Positions 17,736 to 23,734 of a stretch of DNA of 29,425 nt are shown here, in pieces. The notes under the pieces were generated by a model that was not told where the DNA came from, did no database searches, and saw only the letters and a program-made list of their open reading frames with translations. The stretch covers positions 1 through 29,425 of the forward strand of contig CAZKFI010000027.1 in NCBI GenBank assembly GCA_964551975.1, read 5' to 3'. Origin of the DNA: REEB426 sp964551975 (lineage in GTDB: Bacteria > Actinomycetota > Actinomycetes > S36-B12). Both the position numbers and the translations under genes were made by a program. Position 1 is the first letter of the stretch; each line of letters begins with the position of its first letter.

Positions 17736-18491
17736 CTAAATAGACGAAGGTCGCTGCACCACGTAGAGGCTCTGGCCATCTGTTTCCTGGCCATACTCAA
17801 ACAATTCAACACGTAGGCCACTTGCGTTTACATGTTCCTCAAAATGCTCACGTGCAAAGCGCGTGCAGTGCAACCGGCCCTTCCAATCCAACGGTCCGTA
17901 CCCGGCCGGGTTCTCCTCCCAATCCGGGACGCCTTCTTCAACGAAGCAGGTGAAGAAGGCCCGACCACCGGGAACCAGCGCCTCGGCGATGAGGGTCAGG
18001 TAGGCAGGCGTATCGACGTCATTCATGTGGGAGAACACTGAATACGCATAGAGCAGATCAATGGACGCTGCGTCCGTTGCAATGGTCCGCGCGGGACTGC
18101 CATCCGGGTTGTAGCGCTCATTGCTGACGTCCACGCAGGTGAATCGGAATCCCGGTGCGGACAGGTGGCGTTGCGCCCACTCAATGAGTTCCGGCTGCAC
18201 GTCGACGCCGTGATAGTCCTGAATCCGTCCAAGGTGTTCGCGTACGCCGACCGCAAGTCGTCCGGCGCCGCAACCCCAGTCCATCAGGCGCGTTTGGACA
18301 GTCAGGCCGGCGAGGTCCTGTAGCCGCTGCACGTCACGTACTGCGGAAGCCACGAATGCGTCGTCGTCTCGGAAATGCTCTCCGCCCATGCGGTACTTGC
18401 GGGGCGGCAGGCGCCAGTTGCGATCGGATGACGATGCACCCGCGGAGGATTTCTGCCCTGCCTTGGACCTGGTGCGCCAGCGGGAGAACAC
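17736..18491 (-). CDS. Class I SAM-dependent methyltransferase
   Basis: This 251-residue protein has the Rossmann methyltransferase core: motif I 'LMDWGCGAGRLAVGV' (about residue 69), 'YHGVDVQPELIEWAQRHL' with the acidic ribose-binding residue, 'IDLLYAYSVFSHMND' at motif IV, and 'ALVPGGRAFFTCFVEEG' at motif V/VI. The first ~35 residues are basic and Ser-rich and may be disordered. It is cytoplasmic, and its place in the locus suggests methylation of a sugar, perhaps a capping or decorating step, but the substrate is not visible. The GTG start has no ribosome-binding site and a TACACT box six bases upstream. The 110-bp gap to the glycosidase gene leaves room for a separate glycosidase promoter. 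Confidence 0.85.
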   Translation of the reverse strand: MFSRWRTRSKAGQKSSAGASSSDRNWRLPPRKYRMGGEHFRDDDAFVASAVRDVQRLQDLAGLTVQTRLMDWGCGAGRLAVGVREHLGRIQDYHGVDVQPELIEWAQRHLSAPGFRFTCVDVSNERYNPDGSPARTIATDAASIDLLYAYSVFSHMNDVDTPAYLTLIAEALVPGGRAFFTCFVEEGVPDWEENPAGYGPLDWKGRLHCTRFAREHFEEHVNASGLRVELFEYGQETDGQSLYVVQRPSSI

Positions 18492-18497
18492 CGCGTC

Positions 18498-18503
18498 AGT
18501 GTA
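18498..18503 (-). promoter_or_regulatory. -10 box of a leaderless promoter for the methyltransferase gene
   Basis: TACACT-GACGCG-GTG on the minus strand places the box six bases before the start at 18491. The spacer is identical to that before the gene at 7663, and no Shine-Dalgarno sequence is present. Confidence 0.45.
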
Positions 18504-18593
18504 GGTGCCGCAAGCTGTTGTCCGTTTCCGTCGCTGCTGTCCACAGTCGACGCGCAGGCCTAGCCCCCTACCAGCGCTATGGGAGGATGCGGT

Positions 18594-19553
18594 GTGGCTT
18601 CATCGACGTCATCCGCCTCCCTGCACTGGCCTGATCTGACGGTCTACGTGGCTGGCCACAACGGACTCGTCGGCTCTGCCCTCTGGCGAGCACTCCAGGC
18701 CGTTGGCACCGGACGGCTGGTGGGTTTTCGTTCCGCCGAGCTCGACCTGCGGGATCGGGATGCAACCTTCGCCGCGATCGCAGAGACCAAACCCGATGTG
18801 GTCATCGATGCAGCCGCGAAGGTTGGCGGCATCATGGCCAACTCCACCTACCCCGTGGAGTTCCTGCGGGACAACATGCTGATCCAGGCGAACCTCATGG
18901 ACGCTGCGCACGCGGTCGACGTCGAACGTCTGCTGTTCCTTGGGTCTTCGTGCATCTATCCGCGCCATGCCAGCCAACCCATCCGCGAGTCCTCGCTGAT
19001 GACCGGGCCACTGGAACCCACGAACCAGGCCTACGCCATGGCGAAGATCGCCGGAATCTTCGCCATCGAGGCCTACCGCACCCAGTACGGACGACGCTGG
19101 ATCTCCGCCATGCCGACGAATCTCTACGGACCGAAGGACAACTTCGACCTGGAGACCTCGCATGTGTTGCCGGCGTTCATCCGACGCTTTCACGAAGCGA
19201 AGGCTGCTGCCGCACCGACGGTGACCGTCTGGGGCACCGGGACTCCCCGACGGGAGTTCCTGCACGTCGATGACCTGGCGCAGGCCTGCCTGGTGCTGCT
19301 GGATCGATACGACTCCGCCGAGACGATCAATGTCGGCTTGGGTGAAGACATGCCGATCCGTGAATTGGCTGAGACTGTGGCAGACGTCGTGGGCTACGAG
19401 GGCACCATCGTGTGGGACACCACCAAGCCGGACGGCATGCCGCGCAAACTTCTGGACACCACCCGAATCAATGCCCTGGGCTGGCACCCGACCATTTCAC
19501 TTCGAGACGGAGTTTCCAGTACCTACGAGTGGTTCCTGGCGAACGCCGCCTAG
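18594..19553 (+). CDS. fcl: GDP-L-fucose synthase (GDP-4-keto-6-deoxymannose epimerase/reductase)
   Basis: With the GTG start at 18594 the protein has 319 residues, normal for Fcl/WcaG; GGGAGGA six bases upstream supports it over the ATG at 18579, which lies within that ribosome-binding site. It is a short-chain dehydrogenase: NADP-binding 'VAGHNGLVGSALWRAL', 'AAKVGGIMAN', catalytic Ser/Cys region 'FLGSSCIYPRHA', the YxxxK pair in 'NQAYAMAKIAGI', 'TNLYGPKDNFDLETSHVLPAFIRRFHEAK' with the conserved His, and 'VWGTGTPRREFLHVDDLAQA'. It converts GDP-4-keto-6-deoxymannose to GDP-L-fucose. The usual partner gene gmd is not in the window. It is divergent from the methyltransferase gene. Confidence 0.92.
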   Translation: MASSTSSASLHWPDLTVYVAGHNGLVGSALWRALQAVGTGRLVGFRSAELDLRDRDATFAAIAETKPDVVIDAAAKVGGIMANSTYPVEFLRDNMLIQANLMDAAHAVDVERLLFLGSSCIYPRHASQPIRESSLMTGPLEPTNQAYAMAKIAGIFAIEAYRTQYGRRWISAMPTNLYGPKDNFDLETSHVLPAFIRRFHEAKAAAAPTVTVWGTGTPRREFLHVDDLAQACLVLLDRYDSAETINVGLGEDMPIRELAETVADVVGYEGTIVWDTTKPDGMPRKLLDTTRINALGWHPTISLRDGVSSTYEWFLANAA

Positions 19554-19616
19554 GGCAGCCCCGGGACGGTGGGCCTCGGGCAGACACGCCTCGGTTAAGA
19601 ATCGTCAGGAAGGGAC

Positions 19617-19997
19617 ATGATGGAGAAGGACGCACTCCAGGCACCTGCCCAGGCACTCCTGCCGGGTAGGCGAAGCATCCTGGTCCGGTTGGTCTGCAAG
19701 GCCGGTATGCGCCCAGCATTGCTGGAGGTGTTGAACGCCTACACCGACAATCTGTCAGAGGAGCCCGGAACAGAGATGTTCGTCATGTCTCTTGATCCTG
19801 AGAATGACACCACCGTGTGGCTCTACGAAATCTTTCGAGACGACGATGCCGAGGTGGCGCACCGCGAGTCGAACGGCTTCGCCGTACTCATGCGAGCCCT
19901 ACCTCCGCTATTGGATGGTCCGCCCGCCGTGCTGCGCATGGAGCCACTGCGCATTTCACTCCAGGAACGCGTCCTGGTCGAGGACTGGGCTTTCTGA
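19617..19997 (+). CDS. Antibiotic biosynthesis monooxygenase (ABM) domain protein
   Basis: This 126-residue protein begins with a short extension, then 'RRSILVRLVCKAGMRPALLEVLNAYTDNLSEEPGTEMFVMSLDPENDTTVWLYEIFRDDDAEVAHRESNGFAVLM', the pattern of the small dimeric ferredoxin-like ABM domain (YgiN-like), with the late 'LYEIFRDDDAEVAHRES' helix. Such proteins act as cofactor-free quinol or polyketide monooxygenases, or only as fold relatives. AGGAAGGGA upstream supports the ATG at 19617; a second ATG follows directly. It follows the fcl gene by 63 bp but has no obvious link to polysaccharide synthesis. The stop codon lies at the beginning of a short repeat array. Confidence 0.75.
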   Translation: MMEKDALQAPAQALLPGRRSILVRLVCKAGMRPALLEVLNAYTDNLSEEPGTEMFVMSLDPENDTTVWLYEIFRDDDAEVAHRESNGFAVLMRALPPLLDGPPAVLRMEPLRISLQERVLVEDWAF

Positions 19998-20003
19998 CGC
20001 TTT

Positions 20004-20037
20004 GTTTCTGAGGTTTCTATGTTTCTGAGGTTTCAAT
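20004..20037. repeat. Tandem repeat, 2 x 17 bp
   Basis: GTTTCTGAGGTTTCTAT at 20004-20020 is followed directly by GTTTCTGAGGTTTCAAT at 20021-20037, with one mismatch. A degenerate earlier copy of the TTTCTGA core is the end of the ABM gene itself (TTC TGA, 19992-19997). The three TGA triplets fall in three different frames. Confidence 0.85.
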
Positions 20038-20095
20038 GCTGAACCTGGGTGTCCCGCGAGAGGTCATGTCAAGTACGCGGGCTGCAGAACCGTTC

Positions 20096-20207
20096 ATGAA
20101 CTCGAGTATTTATGCACTCGAGTATTTATGAACTCAAGTGTTAGCGGTCTCAAGGGCTCATGAACTCGAGGCTTGACGAGTGTGAGCGTTGACTCACTAG
20201 AGCGCTG
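20096..20207. repeat. Degenerate 16-bp tandem array between convergent genes
   Basis: Units start every 16 bp: 20096 ATGAACTCGAGTATTT, 20112 ATGCACTCGAGTATTT, 20128 ATGAACTCAAGTGTTA, a strongly diverged unit at 20144, 20160 ATGAACTCGAGGCTTG, and two weak units at 20176 and 20192. The best units contain the 8-bp palindrome ACTCGAGT. The array lies between two convergent genes, so it is not in a usual promoter position. The units are decaying from left to right. Confidence 0.75.
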
Positions 20208-20211
20208 TTGA

Positions 20212-21450
20212 CTAGCTGAACGGCGGTCGATTGTCCAAGCGGATGCTTGCTCGACCCGCCACACGCCAGATGCGAGCCACTGTGTCGGTGTCCTCCTCGG
20301 TGACGAGGTTCCCCATGACGCGCAGCGCGATGGTCATGAGCGTGCGCGAACGCATCCCCACCGGGCCGAATGTGGGCAGGAAACCCGGGACCGTCAACAA
20401 ACCAGCCAGCCGTCGGGCAATGGAGAACGCGGTGCCGTAGTGACTGCGTAACTGCGCCGGCCAGAGTTGGGTGAAGTCCGCGGCCCCGCTGCTGAGTAGC
20501 TCGGCGGCGAGCCTTCCGGTCTCCAGGCCGTAGTCGATGCCTTCGCCGTTGAGTGGATTGACGCAGCCAGCGGCGTCGCCGACCAGGACCCAGTTGGCGC
20601 CGGCGACACCGGAGACTGCCCCACCCATGGGCAGTAGTGCCGAGGCCGGCGCGCGTACCTGGCCTTCGAACTGCCAGTCGTCACGTTGCGAGTCAACGTA
20701 GTGCTGCATGAGTGACCGCAGGTTGACGTCAGCGGGTCGTTTATCGGTCGCCAGTGTGCCGACGCCGACATTCACTTCACCGTCACCGAGCGGGAAGATC
20801 CATCCGTAACCGGAAAGAATCTGCGCATTGGCGTCGCGTAGTTCCAGATGCGAAGAGATCCACGGGTCATCACTGCGATGGCTTTTGATGTAGGCCCGCG
20901 CTGCGACACCGTACGCGGTGCCGCGATGCCACGTGCGACCAAGATGTCGGCCCAGTTGTGAACGAGCCCCGTCGGCGACCACGAGGCGGTCGCAGCGCAC
21001 CTGCACCTGCTTGTTGCCCACCTTGAGATCCACTGCGGACACGCGGTCGCCCGTGCGCTGAACTCCTACCGCCCGCGCACCCTCCATCGGCCGTGCACCT
21101 GCCTCGAGAGCAACCTCCCGGATTCGCGTATCCAACTCCGTGCGTGGTGCCGCTGAGCCGAACTTCGGCAGGGAACCACCCGGCCAGGGCAGGTAGAGGG
21201 TCTGCCCGAACCCAGCGGCCCGCAGACCCCAATTGTTGGCGCGCCCGCCGAGCCAGGCTCCTAGGCCCAGACCCTGCAGTTCGGCCACCGCCCTAGGCGT
21301 CAGGCCGTCCCCGCAGGGCTTATCCCGCGGAAAGTGCTCGGCATCAATCAGGAGCACATCAAGTCCAGAGCGGGCGGCCCATGCAGCGGTAGCAGCACCG
21401 GCCGGCCCCGCACCGACCACCACCACGTCAGCGGCCAAATCGGTGGTCAC
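20212..21450 (-). CDS. Geranylgeranyl reductase family FAD-dependent oxidoreductase
   Basis: This 412-residue flavoprotein has the FAD-binding Rossmann motif 'VVVGAGPAGAATAAWAARSG' at the N-terminus, the family-specific 'FPRDKPCGDGLTPRAVAEL' (about residues 40-58), 'DRLVVADGARSQLGRHLG', and the second FAD motif 'VLVGDAAGCVNPLNGEGIDYGLETG' (about 285). Relatives reduce isoprenoid double bonds, for example in geranylgeranyl-PP, menaquinone tails or carotenoid/phytol chains. No other isoprenoid gene is nearby, so the substrate is open. The GTG start at 21450 has GGAGA eight bases upstream. It is divergent from the small operon at 21544 and shares its palindrome-containing control region. Confidence 0.88.
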   Translation of the reverse strand: MTTDLAADVVVVGAGPAGAATAAWAARSGLDVLLIDAEHFPRDKPCGDGLTPRAVAELQGLGLGAWLGGRANNWGLRAAGFGQTLYLPWPGGSLPKFGSAAPRTELDTRIREVALEAGARPMEGARAVGVQRTGDRVSAVDLKVGNKQVQVRCDRLVVADGARSQLGRHLGRTWHRGTAYGVAARAYIKSHRSDDPWISSHLELRDANAQILSGYGWIFPLGDGEVNVGVGTLATDKRPADVNLRSLMQHYVDSQRDDWQFEGQVRAPASALLPMGGAVSGVAGANWVLVGDAAGCVNPLNGEGIDYGLETGRLAAELLSSGAADFTQLWPAQLRSHYGTAFSIARRLAGLLTVPGFLPTFGPVGMRSRTLMTIALRVMGNLVTEEDTDTVARIWRVAGRASIRLDNRPPFS

Positions 21451-21493
21451 GGCCCAATTCTCCGGTATGGCGTCATAACGGCAATTGCGAACC

Positions 21494-21536
21494 TGTCTAG
21501 AGCAGTACTAGACATGTGTAGTGTCTAGTACTAGAC
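21494..21536. promoter_or_regulatory. Two palindromic operator candidates in a divergent control region
   Basis: Site 1 (21494-21514) is TGTCTAG-N7-CTAGACA. Site 2 (21523-21536) is the perfect 14-bp palindrome GTCTAGTACTAGAC. Both share the AGTACTAGAC half, 23 bp apart as direct repeats. They lie between the flavoprotein gene (minus) and the small operon (plus), and site 2 overlaps the presumed -10 box of the latter. This is the layout of a repressor binding its own promoter; the small HTH-like protein at 21780 is a candidate, by inference only. Confidence 0.65.
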
Positions 21537-21537
21537 T
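21532..21537 (+). promoter_or_regulatory. -10 box of a leaderless promoter inside the palindrome
   Basis: TAGACT ends six bases before the ATG at 21544, with no Shine-Dalgarno sequence. Its first five bases are part of the perfect palindrome, so a protein bound there would block this promoter. Confidence 0.45.
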
Positions 21538-21543
21538 TCGACC

Positions 21544-21729
21544 ATGAACGAGCACCAAACAGACTCGACCTTTCGTTACGCCACCTGTCGCTTCGTCCTG
21601 CGTTGTAGTTGCGGGGCGGGCCACGACACGCCGTATATCGACGAGGCGCTGGAGTGGCAGGAATTGCATCGGCGGCTGGCTCCCCTGGCCGATGCCATGG
21701 CATCGCAGTCCCTCACACCGCTGGCCTAG
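21544..21729 (+). CDS. Small Cys-containing protein, unknown function
   Basis: This 61-residue protein is not one I recognise. It has three cysteines near the start ('CRFVLRCSCGAGHDT') followed by an amphipathic helix 'DEALEWQELHRRLAPLADAM'. The cysteine and histidine could bind a metal, although the pattern is short of a full four-ligand zinc site. The reading frame is supported by its leaderless-type promoter placement and by the next small gene 50 bp downstream. It may be co-transcribed with that gene. Confidence 0.5.
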   Translation: MNEHQTDSTFRYATCRFVLRCSCGAGHDTPYIDEALEWQELHRRLAPLADAMASQSLTPLA

Positions 21730-21779
21730 TCCCTGGCCGCACACCAAATCCAGAAAATCCAGGCGGAACAGGGAGAGAC

Positions 21780-22016
21780 ATGGCGAAGGACATCAGTCCT
21801 GAGGCTGCGGCGGCCAAGGCCGCTGCCCTCGAGGAGATCAACGCAGCCGCTCAGCAGTGGCAGGCAGCCAAGAAGAGCGAGCGAGCCGCTCGGCACCACC
21901 TGGCCGAATTGGTCAATGTCGCGGTACGTGGTGGCGTTGTCTCAGAGAATCGCATCGCCAAAAGCACTGAGATTCCAAGGATGACCATCCGCAAGATGCT
22001 CGGTAAGGATGCTTGA
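21780..22016 (+). CDS. Small protein with a possible C-terminal HTH
   Basis: This 78-residue protein starts at an ATG preceded by AGGGAGAG, which I prefer to the in-frame upstream ATG at 21609 because that one lies inside the previous gene. An Ala/Glu/Lys-rich helical segment (about residues 8-45) is followed by 'GGVVSENRIAKSTEIPRMTIRKMLGK', which has the spacing of a helix-turn-helix of the kind seen in resolvases and small phage or antitoxin-like regulators. It could bind the palindromes upstream of its own operon. Its family is unknown to me. Confidence 0.6.
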   Translation: MAKDISPEAAAAKAAALEEINAAAQQWQAAKKSERAARHHLAELVNVAVRGGVVSENRIAKSTEIPRMTIRKMLGKDA

Positions 22017-22079
22017 GACACCGTCTCTTCACCGGATGTACGCTTCGAGGTAACTTCGACCGGACGCTGAGAGGTCACC

Positions 22080-22268
22080 ATGTGGCAGGTAGTGGCATAT
22101 ATCGATGCTGGTACGGGCTCGTACCTTCTCGCCGCTATAGCCAGTGGCGCCGCAGGCACCTGGTTCTTCATTCGTTCCAAGATGGGCTCCCTGGGACGGC
22201 GTAAGGGGTCATCGACTCCGGCGAACGAGACGGACGCAACGCCCGAATCGACCCCAGCGGAACGGTGA
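22080..22268 (+). CDS. Small single-span membrane protein ('IDxGTGSxLL' type)
   Basis: This 62-residue protein reads 'YIDAGTGSYLLAAIASGAAGTWFFIRSKMGSL', then a hydrophilic tail rich in Thr, Pro and Glu. The pattern (Y)IDxGTGSxLL followed by one membrane span and a basic stretch is one I associate with tiny proteins encoded beside sulfatase/LtaS-like and methyltransferase genes. GAGAGG lies before the ATG, and the stop overlaps the next gene's start (GTGA, 22265-22268), so it is coupled to the methyltransferase. Its function is unknown; it may be an accessory subunit of the membrane-bound hydrolase two genes on. Confidence 0.65.
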   Translation: MWQVVAYIDAGTGSYLLAAIASGAAGTWFFIRSKMGSLGRRKGSSTPANETDATPESTPAER

Positions 22269-23734
22269 CCACTGAGCCCGATCCGGGTTCATCGAGTTTC
22301 CGGGATCCACAAAACGCTGCCTTCCAGCACGCGGGACACTGGTACCGCATCGCCGATCCTGATTCAGCGCAGGCACTGGATCGCCTGATCAGCAATTCGC
22401 TCTACCAACGACTGGTAGATAGCGGCTCGCTCCTGGCCTACGAACCCTCCGACGATGTAGGGGTCATTGAGGCTTACCGTGCCTACGCCGCCTCGGTCAC
22501 GAGAGATTCGACGGCACCACTGCGCGCTTACCGCGTTGCGACCTGCACACCGATCACTTACCCCTGGGAGTGGCCCAACGCACTCTTGGCCTCCGCTGCA
22601 CTGCACACATGCGCACTGCGCGAACAACTCCTGGGTATCGGACTTGATCTGAAGGACGCGTCGGCATTCAACGTGCAGTTCACCGGGATGCAGCCGGTAT
22701 TTATCGACATCGGTTCCATCGAACTCTGGCGCCCCAATCCAGGCTGGAATGCCGCGCGGCAGTTCATCGAGCACTTCATCAACCCACTCGCTGTGGGCTC
22801 TACCGGAACTGTCACCGCGGCTGATGCCTGGGAGTTGGGCCAGCGCCGAGGACTTCGATCTGACGCGGCACGCTCGATCCTGCCGCCTCAGCAACGTCGT
22901 CGGCTTTCCCTTGCTCTCCTGCAAGCATCCACCAAACCGGTGGCTGCGAACGCGCCCAGTGAGACCAAGTTCGCCGATGCCGCTGCACGCAACCCGGAAC
23001 TTGCTCTGCGCTCCACGCTCGGATTAACGCGAAAGCTGCGCAAGCAGGTTGAGCGACTCAGTGATCAACGCGGTCGCGGTACCACCTGGCAGGACTACGG
23101 AACACGCGAGCACTACACACCTAGTGAACTGCAGCGAAAGCTCTCCCTGGTGACGTCGTTCATTCAAGCCAAGCCCGGACGAGACCAACTCGTCGTTGAC
23201 GTTGGTGGTAACGACGGCCTTGCCGGGCGAGCAGTCGTTGAGGCAACGAATGCGCGCGTGGTGGTGATGGACGCCGACTCGGGCGCCCTCGCCAACCTGT
23301 GCCACCTCCTAATAGGTAGCGGTGCGCAGTCATCAGATGTCGAACTCCGTGGACGCATCACTGCCTTGCGTGCCGACCTCACGAATCCGAGCGGTGCCAG
23401 CGGTCTACTCGGCCGAGAGTTCCTGCCCCTCACCACGCGACTGAAGCCCTCTGCGGTGCTGTGTCAGGCGGTACTGCATCACGTGGTGATCACCCAAGGG
23501 GTACCTATGCCCATGGCGGTCGCCGCTCTGGCCGCCTTCGGAGCCGACCTGCAGATTGAATTCGCCGACGCACCGGACCCGAAGGTGCAGATCCTGCTGT
23601 CACAGATCCCGAACTGGGCGGGTCGATACGACCTCCCCGAACTGCTGACCTGCCTGCGTCGCCACTACGCGCATGTTGAGGTGGTCGGAGCAACATCTGA
23701 GTTTCGACAGGTTGTCAATGCCTGGAACGACTGA
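22265..23734 (+). CDS. NoeA-like SAM-dependent methyltransferase
   Basis: This 489-residue protein has an N-terminal half with 'PITYPWEWPNALLASAALHTCALREQLLGIGLDLKDASAFNVQFTGMQPVFIDIGSIELW', the pattern of NoeA-related (nodulation-type) proteins; the 'LKDASAFNVQF...VFIDIGS' part looks kinase-fold-like. The C-terminal half is a class I methyltransferase with motif I 'LVVDVGGNDGLAGRAVVE' (about residue 308) and 'RVVVMDADSGALANL'. A histidine pair in 'CQAVLHHVVIT' sits at motif IV. It is cytoplasmic and probably modifies a glycan or lipid-linked intermediate. It overlaps the small membrane-protein gene by 4 bases and the hydrolase gene by 17 bases, so the three form one coupled operon. Confidence 0.78.
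   Translation: MTTEPDPGSSSFRDPQNAAFQHAGHWYRIADPDSAQALDRLISNSLYQRLVDSGSLLAYEPSDDVGVIEAYRAYAASVTRDSTAPLRAYRVATCTPITYPWEWPNALLASAALHTCALREQLLGIGLDLKDASAFNVQFTGMQPVFIDIGSIELWRPNPGWNAARQFIEHFINPLAVGSTGTVTAADAWELGQRRGLRSDAARSILPPQQRRRLSLALLQASTKPVAANAPSETKFADAAARNPELALRSTLGLTRKLRKQVERLSDQRGRGTTWQDYGTREHYTPSELQRKLSLVTSFIQAKPGRDQLVVDVGGNDGLAGRAVVEATNARVVVMDADSGALANLCHLLIGSGAQSSDVELRGRITALRADLTNPSGASGLLGREFLPLTTRLKPSAVLCQAVLHHVVITQGVPMPMAVAALAAFGADLQIEFADAPDPKVQILLSQIPNWAGRYDLPELLTCLRRHYAHVEVVGATSEFRQVVNAWND

Noticed and set aside
18579..18593. ATG at 18579 as the start of GDP-L-fucose synthase
   Set aside because: It overlaps the GGGAGGA ribosome-binding site that is well spaced for the GTG at 18594.
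20096..20207. CRISPR array
   Set aside because: Units are 16 bp, directly abutting, degenerate, and have no unique spacers; no cas genes are in the window. The array at 25821 fails for the same reasons.
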